Shown here: piece after piece, positions 8,494 to 17,439 of the stretch
Layout of the letters: each line of letters starts with the position of its first letter
Position numbering within the stretch: the first letter of the stretch is position 1
Assembly: GCF_042680605.1 (NCBI RefSeq)
Contig: NZ_JBHUEE010000007.1
Span: forward strand, 124,001 to 188,000
Direction of reading: 5' to 3'
Source of the DNA: Allobogoriella deserti
GTDB taxonomy: Bacteria; Actinomycetota; Actinomycetes; Actinomycetales; Actinomycetaceae
Length of the DNA: 64,000 nucleotides
Position numbers and translations under genes: made by a program
The notes under the pieces: generated by a model
Seen by the model: the letters and a program-made list of their open reading frames with translations, nothing else
Told to the model about the DNA's origin: nothing
The model's database searches: none

Positions 8494-9406
8494 CGGAGAC
8501 CTTCTCACGCTCCTCGTACGTCTTCTCCGCTGACACCGGGCGATGTACGACGATGGCAATGACGACCAGACCGATCCCCAGTAACTCCGCGAGCTGCGGC
8601 CTCTGAGCGAGAATGAGTAACCCGATGACCGTTGCGGTCGCCGGCAGGAGAGCGGTCATCAACGCGTAGGTCTCACGTGCCAAACGGCGCATGGCGAGCT
8701 GATCGAATACGTACGGGATGACCGACGACGTCACGCCGACGCCGATGGCTGCACCGAGTGCGACCGGGTCGGTCAGGGCAGGGAGGCCGGCCACCATGCC
8801 GATCGGTGCGGAAGCGACACCAGCGACGATCATGGCGAGCGCGAGTCCGTCGACGCCGGTGAGACCGGTGTGCCGGGATACCCGGTGGCCGATGATCACG
8901 TAGCCCGCGAACAACACCATGTTGGCGAGCGCGAAAAGGAACCCGAGCGGAGAACCGGCAAGGCTCACGTCACTGAGCAAGGCCAGTCCGGCGAGCGTCA
9001 GCCCGATCGCCACGGCGTTTCGCAGCGTACGAACAGCAAATGCAGCGATGGCGATCGGTCCGACGAACTCGATCGCGGCGACCGTCCCCAAAGGAAGGCG
9101 ATCGATCGCCAGGTAGAAGACGGAGTTCATTCCGGCGAGCAGCACACCCCAGGCGAGGATCGTTGCCCGTTCGTCTCGGCGCGCGGAGCGCCAGCGCCGC
9201 CAGGGTCGGCGCCAGATAGCGAACACGGTCGCCGCGACAAGGATGCGGAGCCAGGCGACGCCGAGCGGCTCGATGCGCGCGAACAGCAAGACTGCGAAAG
9301 ACGGGCCGAGGTAGTGGAAGATGGCTGAGCCGACGAAGAACAGCTCCGGGCGGATACGCCGACGTTCATGACGTTCCGGCGCCTCTGCGGCGGTCGAGCG
9401 CATCAT
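8486..9406 (-). CDS. EamA/DMT-family exporter
   Basis: About ten transmembrane helices arranged as two EamA repeats, of the RhtA-like drug/metabolite exporter type that effluxes amino acids or related small molecules. Motifs include FFVGSAIFHYLGPSFAVLLF in the first helices and GVTSSVIPYVFDQLAMRR in the second half. I chose the tandem ATGs at 9403/9406, preceded by a G-run, since the open frame extends to 9598 with Arg-rich, non-family sequence. It is the first gene of the minus operon and is divergent from the CGNR gene at 9645. Confidence 0.82.
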   Translation of the reverse strand: MMRSTAAEAPERHERRRIRPELFFVGSAIFHYLGPSFAVLLFARIEPLGVAWLRILVAATVFAIWRRPWRRWRSARRDERATILAWGVLLAGMNSVFYLAIDRLPLGTVAAIEFVGPIAIAAFAVRTLRNAVAIGLTLAGLALLSDVSLAGSPLGFLFALANMVLFAGYVIIGHRVSRHTGLTGVDGLALAMIVAGVASAPIGMVAGLPALTDPVALGAAIGVGVTSSVIPYVFDQLAMRRLARETYALMTALLPATATVIGLLILAQRPQLAELLGIGLVVIAIVVHRPVSAEKTYEEREKVSDG

Positions 9407-9632
9407 GCTCAAGCACCCCCCAGATCGGCGCGCAGGTGCGATGTCTTCGGACCGCGCAGGACAACCCGTGACCTGAGAGCAGCCATCGCCACCGTCCGGC
9501 GGTCTTCGTGCTCCAAACTCTCGCCCCCCCTGGCCGCCCTCATGGCCATGCCACCTCACGTACGACGTCCGACTCGCGTTGCAGCGAGGCAACCACACGC
9601 CTGTCTAACGGGTCAATAGCATTATGAGGAGT
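9407..9632. other. Intergenic region between the EamA operon and the CGNR regulator
   Basis: About 225 bases without a convincing gene, holding the divergent promoters. A short inverted repeat CTCGC/GCGAG lies at 9573-9588, a possible regulator site. The DNA from 9605 to 9640 is notably AT-rich for this genome. Confidence 0.4.
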
Positions 9633-9638
9633 TAGATT
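9633..9638 (+). promoter_or_regulatory. -10 box of CGNR regulator gene
   Basis: TAGATT lies 6 bases before the GTG at 9645, fitting a leaderless transcript and supporting that start. No -35 element is convincing. Confidence 0.5.
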
Positions 9639-9644
9639 GTCCAA

Positions 9645-10280
9645 GTGGCTTCGAGTGTTGACCTGGATCCCCGCTCATATCCGGGGACGTACAAGCTGAT
9701 CGGCGGAACTCCCGCCCTGGATCTGGCCAATCTGGTGAGCTTTCGCGGCACCGCACGCGAACACGACTGGCTAGAACCGTCGGGAAACGCCTGTCGATGG
9801 GCCTCCGCGGCTGGGTTGCCCCCGCCAGAGAGGACCGACATCCGACGCCTGCGCAGGTTCCGGGAAGTCGTCGCCCGAACATTCCTCGCCGTCGTCGACG
9901 GCGAGTCACCGGATCCGGACGACCTTGCCGACATCGGCGCAACGGCTGCCGCCGCGTTCGCGAATCGACAGCTCGTGTACCCGTCGTCGAGTGGAAGCGA
10001 TGGCCAAGGCACTCCGGACGCCGGGCCCGTCGCTGCCCGCTGGTACGACCCCTCGCCGTCACTTCTGGGGGTACTGGCCATCGACGCCACGGACCTGCTC
10101 ACGAGCGAGACCGCGATCGACCGGATCCGAGCGTGCACCGAGTGTCGCTGGCTGTTCCTCGACACCACACGCAACCAGTCACGCCGGTGGTGCGACCCGG
10201 GAGATTGCGGGAACCGGGTCCGGCAGCGTCGTCATTACAGGCATCGCTCTCGCGGCGACGCTCGACAGCGGCCGACGTGA
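9645..10280 (+). CDS. CGNR zinc-finger protein (ABATE-domain regulator)
   Basis: 211 residues with the GTPALDLANLV N-terminal signature of the ABATE domain and a C-terminal CGNR zinc finger: CTECRWLFLD, then RRWCDPGDCGNR, giving four cysteines. These proteins are thought to act as stress-linked transcription regulators. It is divergent from the EamA operon and is the natural candidate to control it, which is inference. The residues after CGNRVRQRRHY are basic and may be a slightly extended tail. Confidence 0.85.
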   Translation: MASSVDLDPRSYPGTYKLIGGTPALDLANLVSFRGTAREHDWLEPSGNACRWASAAGLPPPERTDIRRLRRFREVVARTFLAVVDGESPDPDDLADIGATAAAAFANRQLVYPSSSGSDGQGTPDAGPVAARWYDPSPSLLGVLAIDATDLLTSETAIDRIRACTECRWLFLDTTRNQSRRWCDPGDCGNRVRQRRHYRHRSRGDARQRPT

Positions 10281-10332
10281 CTCTGATCCACCCTCCGGCC
10301 TGCGAGGTCGCCTGGCACGTAGACTCCCGCCC

Positions 10333-13035
10333 ATGAGCCTGCATCCGGGCGACGGCGGCGCCCCGGCGCCGGCACCCGTCCCGGTGGAGGAGGCTCCGCC
10401 GCGACGCAAGGTGCTCCTGGTGGACGCACCCGAGACGAGGGTGCGGCGGCCGAGCGACCTCCTCGCACTGCTCGGGTGCCTGCTCGGCATCGCCGTCGTC
10501 CTTCTCCTCGCCGTATACGCCCACGCCACCACCCAGGGCGTGACCACGGACGTGCAGTCCGTGGTGGCCGACGTCCTGCGGCAGGTGCTGCTCATCCCGG
10601 TGACGGTGCTCGAAGGCTTCGTCTCGTTCATCGTGCCGCTGATCGTGCTCGTCGACCGGATCGTGCGCCGCTCCTGGCGCTCGGCGCTCGAGGCCCTGGC
10701 CACCGGCATCGTCGCCATCCTGCTGGCCGACGGCGCCCTGTGGCTGCTGCACCACGTGGCGCCGACCGAGATCACCCGTGGCCTGACGATCACCACCGCC
10801 GGCGCCACGGTCATCGCGCTCAACGTCTACATCGCCGGTCTCAGCGGCCTGCTCACCGCAGTGGGCGACCGGTCCCACAGCCGCATGCTGCGCTGGACCT
10901 GGAACCTGCTGTGGGTGGTGCTGGGCCTCTCGGTCGTCCAGGGCGACCAGACGTTGCCGGGGGCCCTCGTCGCCGTGCTGCTCGGCCGCGCCGCGGGGTT
11001 GGCCATGCGGTACGCCTCCGGGGTGCTGCACGAACGCGCCACCGGTGCCTACCTCGTTCGCGGGCTGCGCCGCGCGGGCATCGACCCGGTGACCGTGGTG
11101 CGGATGGACCCGGTGCTCGCCGGTACCACCGCGCAGGCGTGGACGGTCACCAGTTCGAGCCCGATCGGCTACACCGAACGCCTGCGGGAGCCGTCCCAGA
11201 CCCCGCCGCCGGTGGAGGACACCGCCGAAAACAACGGACAGGCAGGCACGACGGCGCAGGAGCAGCAGCCGCCGCTGCCGGACCCGGCCGCGGCCTCGGG
11301 CGAGCAGGACACGATCGAGCCCGATCCGACCACGGACACCGCAGCGGTCCTGCAGCGGGCCTCGTCCTCCGCCAGCCGAACCCTCGATGTGGAGAGCGCG
11401 CACCGGCTGTACGCGATCTGGGACGCCGAAGGCCGCCGGCTCGACGTCACCGTGCTCGACGGCGACCGGCACGTGGTCGGCGTGATCTCGTCGGTGTGGG
11501 ACAGCATCCGGCTGCGCGGGCTCGACCGCCGGCCTGCGACGTCGCTGCGGGAGGCGGCCAACCGCGCCGCACTCATGTCCCTGGCCACACGCGACGCCGG
11601 CGTGCGCACCCCCGAGCTGGTCGGGATCACCGAGTCCCGGGACAGCGTCATCATCGTCACCGAGCACATCGCTCAGGCGCGCCGGCTCTCGGAGCTGCGC
11701 CCGGACGAGCTCGACGACGATCTCCTCGACGCGCTGTGGTCGCAGGTTCAGGCCGCCCACGCCAAGGGCCTCGCCCATCACGACATCACCGCGGAGGCCG
11801 TACTCGTCGACGCCGCCCGCGACGTGTGGCTGGTGGACTGGGAGAACGGCGAGATCATCTCGACCGAGCTCTCACGCCGCATCGACCTGGCGCAGCTGCT
11901 GGCGATGCTCGCCACGCTGGTCGGCACCGAGCGCGCCCTCTCCTCGGCGGCCCGGATGCTCACCCGCGACCAGCTGGCCTCGATCGCGCCGTTGCTCCAG
12001 CCGGTCGCGATGCCGTCCTCGACACGGGCCGCGGCCCGCCGGGAGACCCTCGCCACCCTGCGCGGCGAGCTCGTCTCCCTGATCCCGACGGCAGACGTCG
12101 CGCCGCTCCAGATCGGCCGCTTCTCCCCGCGGACCGTCATCACCGTGACCGTCGCCGTGGTCGCGGTCTGGGCGCTGCTGTCCTGGATGAACTTCGAGGA
12201 GGTGGCCGAGGCCGTCACCAGCGCCAACCCGGTGTGGATCGTGGTGGCGTTCGCGTTCGGACTGCTGACCTACCTGGGCTCGGCCATGTCCCTGGAGGCG
12301 TTCTCGCCCGAGCGACTCGGACTGTGGCGCACGCTCCTGGTGCAGGTGGCCGCCTCGGTGGTCTCACTCGTCGCGCCGGCCGGCATCGGTCCCGCGGCCC
12401 TCAACCTGCGCTTCCTCAACAAGCAGCGGATCGCGATGCCGCTGGCGGTGGCGTCGGTGGGCCTGATGCAGGTCTCCCAGTTCATCACCACGGTGCTCCT
12501 GCTGATCGCCGTGGCGCTGGTGACCGGCTCGGCCGGAACCCTCAGTGCCCCGTCGGGGGCCGTCCTGCTCGCCGTCGGCCTGGTCGTCCTGGCGATCGGC
12601 CTGGTGCTGCTGATCCCGAAACTGCGCACGTGGACGTGGAGCCGGGTGGAGCCGACGCTGCGGCAGGTCTGGCCCCGCCTGGTGTGGGTGGTCTCGAACC
12701 CCAGCCGGCTGCTGCTGGGCATCACCGGCAACCTGGTGATGACCGCCGGTTTCGTCGCCGCGTTCGGCGCCTCACTCGCCGCGTTCGGCCACAGCCTGCC
12801 GCTGACGAACCTGGCGATCACGTTCCTGGCTGCGAACTCCATCGGTGCCGCCGTCCCCTCCCCCGGCGGTATCGGCCCGGTGGAGGCGGCACTGACCACG
12901 GGCCTGACGCTCGCCGGCATCCCTGCCGGCACGGCGGTCTCGGTGGCCATCCTCTTCCGCGTGCTGACGTTCTGGGGCAGGGTTCCGCTCGGCTGGGGTG
13001 CGTTGCGCTACCTGCAGCGGAAGGAGCTCCTGTGA
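10333..13035 (+). CDS. Lysylphosphatidylglycerol synthase TM-region/flippase protein with internal kinase-like domain
   Basis: 900 residues in three parts. An N-terminal membrane block has about six helices (residues ~40-230). A soluble middle (~350-590) resembles a protein-kinase-like fold, with HHDITAEAVLVD and VWLVDWENGE standing for the catalytic and metal-binding loops. A C-terminal eight-helix UPF0104/MprF-type lipid flippase domain (~600-900) includes APAGIGPAALNLRFL and SPGGIGPVEAALT. The family is common in actinobacteria and is thought to act on membrane lipids; substrate unknown. The ATG at 10333 was chosen over a longer open frame because the membrane block starts soon after. The DUF2079 gene follows 46 bases later. 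Confidence 0.82.
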   Translation: MSLHPGDGGAPAPAPVPVEEAPPRRKVLLVDAPETRVRRPSDLLALLGCLLGIAVVLLLAVYAHATTQGVTTDVQSVVADVLRQVLLIPVTVLEGFVSFIVPLIVLVDRIVRRSWRSALEALATGIVAILLADGALWLLHHVAPTEITRGLTITTAGATVIALNVYIAGLSGLLTAVGDRSHSRMLRWTWNLLWVVLGLSVVQGDQTLPGALVAVLLGRAAGLAMRYASGVLHERATGAYLVRGLRRAGIDPVTVVRMDPVLAGTTAQAWTVTSSSPIGYTERLREPSQTPPPVEDTAENNGQAGTTAQEQQPPLPDPAAASGEQDTIEPDPTTDTAAVLQRASSSASRTLDVESAHRLYAIWDAEGRRLDVTVLDGDRHVVGVISSVWDSIRLRGLDRRPATSLREAANRAALMSLATRDAGVRTPELVGITESRDSVIIVTEHIAQARRLSELRPDELDDDLLDALWSQVQAAHAKGLAHHDITAEAVLVDAARDVWLVDWENGEIISTELSRRIDLAQLLAMLATLVGTERALSSAARMLTRDQLASIAPLLQPVAMPSSTRAAARRETLATLRGELVSLIPTADVAPLQIGRFSPRTVITVTVAVVAVWALLSWMNFEEVAEAVTSANPVWIVVAFAFGLLTYLGSAMSLEAFSPERLGLWRTLLVQVAASVVSLVAPAGIGPAALNLRFLNKQRIAMPLAVASVGLMQVSQFITTVLLLIAVALVTGSAGTLSAPSGAVLLAVGLVVLAIGLVLLIPKLRTWTWSRVEPTLRQVWPRLVWVVSNPSRLLLGITGNLVMTAGFVAAFGASLAAFGHSLPLTNLAITFLAANSIGAAVPSPGGIGPVEAALTTGLTLAGIPAGTAVSVAILFRVLTFWGRVPLGWGALRYLQRKELL

Positions 13036-13081
13036 CGTCGCCGGCGCCCTGCCGGCCGGCGCCCGTCGACGTCTCCCGGCT

Positions 13082-14524
13082 GTGACCGCCGTCCGGACCG
13101 CACGCGGGACGGCACGGACCGCAGACCGCTGGGCGAGCTGGCTGGTGGCGGCGTGCTGCGCCGTCGGCTACGTGACGTTCGCCGTCACGCAGTGGCGGTT
13201 GCTGGAGTCGCCGTCGTGGGACCTGGGGATCTTCACCCAGCTCGCGCGGGCCTACGCGGGGTTCGAGGCGCCGGTCGTGACCATCAAGGGCGAGGGCTTC
13301 AACCTGCTCGGTGACCACTTCCATCCGCTGCTCGTCCTGCTCGCTCCCGTCTACTGGATCCATCCGTCCGGGGCGAGCCTGTTGATCGCACAGGCCGTGC
13401 TGTTCGCGGTCTCGGCGGTTCCGGTGACCACGGTCGCTCGCGAGCTCCTCGGGCCGGTCCGGGGCACCCTGGTGGGGGTCGCGTACGCACTGTCGTGGGG
13501 GTTGCAGGGTGCGGTCGCCGCGCAGTTCCACGAGGTCGCCTTCGCCGTCCCGCTGCTCGCCGCGTCCCTGGCGGCGTACCTGCGCCGGCGGTGGTGGACA
13601 TGCGTGCTGTGGGCGGCGCCGCTGGTGTTCGTCAAGGAGGATCTCGGGCTGACGGTGGCCGCTCTGGGTCTGGTGCTGTGGTGGCGCGCCGGGCAGCGGC
13701 GAATCGGGCGCCTCACGGTGGCGTGGGGTGTGGGGTGGACGGTGCTCGCGATCGGCGTCGTCCTCCCGCTCCTGCACCCGGACGGCACCTGGGACTATTA
13801 CGGCCGGCTCGCGGCGGGCGAGGAGGCGGCGGACGGTCCCGGCGACAGTGCCGGTGGGGTGCTCGCGACGGTGGCCGCGGCGTTCGTGCCGGCCGAGAAG
13901 TACGTGACGTTGCTGCTTCTCGTCGGGGCGGCCGGCATCATCGGGGTGCGTTCGCCGCTGATCTGGCTGTGGGTGCCGACGCTGGCGTGGCGGTTCCTCG
14001 GCAACGTCGAGTACTACTGGGGGTGGACCTGGCACTACTCCGCGGTTCTGATGCCTGTGGCTGTCGCCGCGCTGCTCGACGCCGTCTCCGGCCGGACCGG
14101 CACGGGGCACCTGGGCAGGAGACTCGTGCCGGCGCGGCGATGGGCGAGTGCCGGCACGGCCGCCGCAGTGCTCACGACGGCGATCATGACCGTGACGGGA
14201 CCGATGAACCGTCTCGTGGAGCCCGCGACGTACGCGGGCTCGCCCCGCGCCGACGTCGTCGACGAGATGATCGACATCGTGGCCGGTCGCACGGTGGAGG
14301 CCGACATCTATCTCATGGCGTACCTCGTCCCGCGCAGTCAGGTGTACTGGGTCGGCAACGAGGGCAATCCGCCGCCCGACCGCCTGGTCCTGGACGCGAC
14401 CCGCCGCACGTGGACCGACGACGTCGCCGATGCCGCCGACCTGGCCGAGGAACGGCATCCCGGTCAGGACTACGAACTGGTGCTGGACGAGGCCGGGTAC
14501 CAGGTCGCCGCGCGGGTTCGGTGA
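13082..14524 (+). CDS. DUF2079 family membrane protein
   Basis: 480 residues, roughly ten hydrophobic helices, with the family's early SPSWDLGIFTQ motif and GDHFHPLL soon after. DUF2079 proteins look like GT-C fold glycosyltransferases using polyprenyl-linked sugars, with acidic/His residues on an outer loop; the activity is not established. The GTG at 13082 gives a short basic N-terminus before the first helix. Its spacing after the flippase-like gene suggests co-transcription, so both may serve envelope lipid or glycan assembly. Confidence 0.82.
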   Translation: MTAVRTARGTARTADRWASWLVAACCAVGYVTFAVTQWRLLESPSWDLGIFTQLARAYAGFEAPVVTIKGEGFNLLGDHFHPLLVLLAPVYWIHPSGASLLIAQAVLFAVSAVPVTTVARELLGPVRGTLVGVAYALSWGLQGAVAAQFHEVAFAVPLLAASLAAYLRRRWWTCVLWAAPLVFVKEDLGLTVAALGLVLWWRAGQRRIGRLTVAWGVGWTVLAIGVVLPLLHPDGTWDYYGRLAAGEEAADGPGDSAGGVLATVAAAFVPAEKYVTLLLLVGAAGIIGVRSPLIWLWVPTLAWRFLGNVEYYWGWTWHYSAVLMPVAVAALLDAVSGRTGTGHLGRRLVPARRWASAGTAAAVLTTAIMTVTGPMNRLVEPATYAGSPRADVVDEMIDIVAGRTVEADIYLMAYLVPRSQVYWVGNEGNPPPDRLVLDATRRTWTDDVADAADLAEERHPGQDYELVLDEAGYQVAARVR

Positions 14525-14649
14525 GGCTCGGAGAACCGGCGACATTGGCGTACCACCAGGGACGGTGCCGTATTCGCCCGCCGGGCACAGTGGCCTGCCT
14601 CACAACCGGCTGCGGTCGGTGGCACTCACGCCTGACGCCGTGGACGTCG

Positions 14650-14655
14650 TACCGT
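14650..14655 (+). promoter_or_regulatory. -10 box of copC-like gene
   Basis: TACCGT lies 6 bases before the GTG at 14662, consistent with a leaderless mRNA and supporting that start. Confidence 0.5.
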
Positions 14656-14661
14656 GACAGC

Positions 14662-15318
14662 GTGCTTACTGCGCGTGTCCGACCCTCGTTCCTGCACGTC
14701 GTGGCGTCGACCCTGGTGCTCGGGGTGGCGTCGCTCCTCGTCGTCGCCGGTCTTGCGCCGCCGGCGGCCGCGCACGACACGCTGATCGAGTCAGCGCCCG
14801 CCGACGGCGAGACGCTCGATGAGTCGCCGTCGCAGATCGAGCTCACCTTCAGCAACGAGCTGCTCGACGGCGACCGGGCCATCGCGGTCACGGATTCCGC
14901 GGGGACCACCGTGGCCGAGGGACAGCCCGAGCTCAACGGGCAGCGGGCGATCCTGGCCCTCGACCCGCTGGAGGACGGCGAGTACACGGTCACGTGGTCG
15001 GTCGTGTCCTCGGACGGGCACCGCATCGAGGGCGACTACGGGTTCACCGTCGCGAGCGGCGGCGCCGCCGAACCGGAGGACGAGGGGAACGGCACCGCCG
15101 GTGCAGACGGAGCCGGCGCCGACGACGCGATGCCGGAGTCGACGCAGTCCCCGGACGAGGCGAACGCCCCGGCCGACGGCAGCACCGGGGGCGAGCAGCA
15201 GGACGACGAGCAGTCCGGGTCGCCCCTGAACATGCCGACCTGGGTCGCCGTCGTCCTCGCCGTCGCGATCCTGGCGGGGATCGTCGCCACGATCGTGCGG
15301 CTGACCCGCCGTCGCTGA
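14662..15318 (+). CDS. CopC-domain copper-binding protein, membrane-anchored
   Basis: 218 residues: an N-terminal signal peptide ending in AAA, then mature sequence beginning HDTLIESAPADGE, so the N-terminal His could be a copper ligand as in CopC. The CopC beta-sandwich continues through QIELTFSNELL and SSDGHRIEGDYGF, which holds a second His. A Gly/Glu/Asp-rich spacer (~135-190) leads to one C-terminal helix and RLTRRR. Copper binding outside the cell, perhaps with a CopD partner, is the family role. No copD lies next to it here. Confidence 0.85.
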   Translation: MLTARVRPSFLHVVASTLVLGVASLLVVAGLAPPAAAHDTLIESAPADGETLDESPSQIELTFSNELLDGDRAIAVTDSAGTTVAEGQPELNGQRAILALDPLEDGEYTVTWSVVSSDGHRIEGDYGFTVASGGAAEPEDEGNGTAGADGAGADDAMPESTQSPDEANAPADGSTGGEQQDDEQSGSPLNMPTWVAVVLAVAILAGIVATIVRLTRRR

Positions 15319-15339
15319 CCGGCACCGTCACCGTCACGG

Positions 15340-15780
15340 TCACCGCGGGACGATGCTGATCCCGCCCGAGGTCTCGAGCACCGCCCACCGGATCTGGTCC
15401 ATCCGCTCCAGCCCCTGGTTGAGACGGGCGGAGCTCATGACGTCCTCGGTGGTGATCTGCTCGCGCTTCATCACCTCGGGCAGCGGTCTGCCGTCCTCGA
15501 CGAGGACCACGGGGACGCTCTCGGTCATGCGTTTGAGCAAGGGGAAGCGGTAGGAGAGCAGGTCTGCGAGTCGTTCGAGCAGCACGAGAGTCGCGATGAC
15601 CAGGGCGGCGTAGGTGACGGAGAAGTTCTCCCCGAGCAGCGCCTGCTGCGTCGCCTCACCGACGATGAGGATGACGACGAAGTCGAACGGTGTCAGCTGC
15701 GCGATCGTGCGTTTGCCCGTGAGGCGGAAGATGAGCATCAGGACCAGGTAGATCGCGACAGCGCGAAGCACGGCATCCAT
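15340..15780 (-). CDS. DUF421 (YetF-type) membrane protein
   Basis: 146 residues: short N-terminal helices including LMLIFRLTGKRTIAQLTPFD, the family hallmark, then the cytoplasmic DUF421 alpha/beta domain ending near ISIVPR. YetF-like proteins are membrane proteins of uncertain role, linked to sporulation or envelope stress in Bacillus. A GAGGAGG ribosome site sits at the stop of the upstream gene, 12 bases before this ATG, so the two are one transcript. Confidence 0.87.
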   Translation of the reverse strand: MDAVLRAVAIYLVLMLIFRLTGKRTIAQLTPFDFVVILIVGEATQQALLGENFSVTYAALVIATLVLLERLADLLSYRFPLLKRMTESVPVVLVEDGRPLPEVMKREQITTEDVMSSARLNQGLERMDQIRWAVLETSGGISIVPR

Positions 15781-15792
15781 CGGGGGACCTCC

Positions 15793-16278
15793 TCAGGGCA
15801 GCACGAACTGTGAGAACGAGACGGACTCGTCGCGGACCTCGATCCGGGCGTCCTGAGAGCCGTACTCCTGCGGTCGGAACGCCACGGTCACCTCCGTCTC
15901 GCCCCGGTCGGGCACCGGGATGACCCAGACCATCCCGCCGGGAACGGCGCGTTGTTCGGAGGGCTCCGGGGAGATGCCCTGGACCTCGACGGCGCCGGGC
16001 CAAGTCCCGGCGATCCGCACGGTGACCGTGCCGTCGACGGCGGCGCCCGGCCCGAGGACGAGGGTGAGGTCATCCTCGGACTCGTGGAAGGCAATGCGGT
16101 CGAACTCGACGCCGACGGTTCCGGACCCGCTGGAGCGTGTGGTCCAACTCAACGGCCCGACGGCGATCAGGCCGAGCAGCCCGGCGACGACGAACAGGAC
16201 GAGAAGTCCGGTCCCGACCCGTTCCGCGGCCCACTCCCGGCGTTGGAACGCCTCGTGCTGTTCGATGTCCAGGCTCAT
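15793..16278 (-). CDS. Single-pass membrane protein of unknown function
   Basis: 161 residues: a charged N-terminus, one helix (~23-45, LLVLFVVAGLLGLIAVGPLSW), and an outer beta-rich domain with no recognised signature. The ATG at 16278 follows GGAGG by 5 bases; a GTG two codons earlier is less likely. It sits upstream of and probably co-transcribed with the DUF421 gene, a pairing seen elsewhere in actinobacteria as far as I recall. Function unknown. Confidence 0.75.
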   Translation of the reverse strand: MSLDIEQHEAFQRREWAAERVGTGLLVLFVVAGLLGLIAVGPLSWTTRSSGSGTVGVEFDRIAFHESEDDLTLVLGPGAAVDGTVTVRIAGTWPGAVEVQGISPEPSEQRAVPGGMVWVIPVPDRGETEVTVAFRPQEYGSQDARIEVRDESVSFSQFVLP

Positions 16279-16464
16279 GCACACCTCCGGGCTCGACGTC
16301 CTGACTGGAGCGACGCGGCGACTCGCAGGCCTGGCCCAGGCCGCGACCGCACGACGGGCTCACGGCGGCGGACGCTACTCGCCGGTGGCGTCGGCCGCGC
16401 GGCGAGACGTTCGAGGAGTGGCACACCGGGTCGCCGGCGGGCGGGTTGTGACACAGTCTGCGGT

Positions 16465-17406
16465 GTGAAGGTGCTGCTTCCCGACAACGTGCCCCTGAAT
16501 CCGACCGTGCCCGACGGCGTGACGACCGTGTCCTACGACGTCACCCGCCCCGTCCCGGATGAGCATCTCGATGCCGAGGTCCTGGTCGCGTGGGCGAATG
16601 CGCCGTCGACGCTTGAGGCCGTGGCGGGCCGGATGCCGAACCTGCGATGGGTTCAGTCGCTCGCGGCCGGCACCGATGCCATCGTCTCCGCGGGCTTCGC
16701 CGAGGACGTGGTCATCACCTCCGGTGCCGGGTTGCACGACGCCACCGTCACCGAGCACGCCTTGGCCTTGACGCTCGCGCAGGTGCGGCGGCTGCCGCAG
16801 ATGGCCGCAGCCCAGAAGGAGCGCCGGTGGGACCGCGACCTGGGCGGGCCGCAGCCGCTGCGGCCGGAGGGGGCAGTCACCTCGCTGATCGGCGCACAGG
16901 TCCTGGTGTGGGGTTTCGGCAACATCGGTCAGGCGCTGGCGCCGCTGCTGTCCGGGCTCGGTGCGACGGTGCGCGGCGTCGCACGGTCGGCGGGGACCCG
17001 CGCCGGGTTCGACGTGATCGCCGAGGAGGACATCGAGTCCGCGTTGCCGCAGACCGACGTCCTCATCATGATCCTGCCGGCGACGCCGGCGACCACCAAG
17101 GCGCTCGGCAGCGATCGGCTCGACCTGCTGCCGAATCACGCCTACGTCGTCAACGTCGGCCGCGGGACGACCGTGGACGAGGACGCGCTGCTCGCCGCAC
17201 TGGAGTCAGCCTCCATCGCCGGCGCGGCGGTGGACGTCACCGCTGTCGAACCGCTGCCGCAGCAGTCGCCGTTGTGGGACGCGCCGAACCTCATCATCAG
17301 CCCGCACGCCGCGGGCGGCCGCCCCGTCGGCGCCGACGACCTGATCGCCGAGAATCTCGCCGCGTTCCTCGAGGGCCGCGAGATGCGCAACGTCGTCGAA
17401 CGCTGA
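16465..17406 (+). CDS. D-isomer 2-hydroxyacid dehydrogenase
   Basis: 313-residue NAD(P)-dependent oxidoreductase. The Rossmann motif is VWGFGNIGQALAPLL; the family signature NVGRGTTVDEDALL follows; catalytic residues fit Arg in the NVGRG region, Glu in VEPLP and His in SPHAAG. It interconverts a 2-oxo acid and a D-2-hydroxy acid; the exact substrate (glyoxylate, phosphoglycerate, other) is unclear. The GTG at 16465 was chosen as the first codon before VLLPDNVPL. Upstream CAGTCT 5 bases before the GTG is a weak leaderless -10 candidate. Confidence 0.87.
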   Translation: MKVLLPDNVPLNPTVPDGVTTVSYDVTRPVPDEHLDAEVLVAWANAPSTLEAVAGRMPNLRWVQSLAAGTDAIVSAGFAEDVVITSGAGLHDATVTEHALALTLAQVRRLPQMAAAQKERRWDRDLGGPQPLRPEGAVTSLIGAQVLVWGFGNIGQALAPLLSGLGATVRGVARSAGTRAGFDVIAEEDIESALPQTDVLIMILPATPATTKALGSDRLDLLPNHAYVVNVGRGTTVDEDALLAALESASIAGAAVDVTAVEPLPQQSPLWDAPNLIISPHAAGGRPVGADDLIAENLAAFLEGREMRNVVER

Positions 17407-17439
17407 GGCGGGCGGCCGGACGCCGAGCCGAGAAACCTC

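Noticed and set aside
10476..13085. Plus-strand 869-codon open frame overlapping the flippase-like gene
   Set aside because: Arg/Gly/Pro-rich shadow in a second frame of a clear membrane protein.
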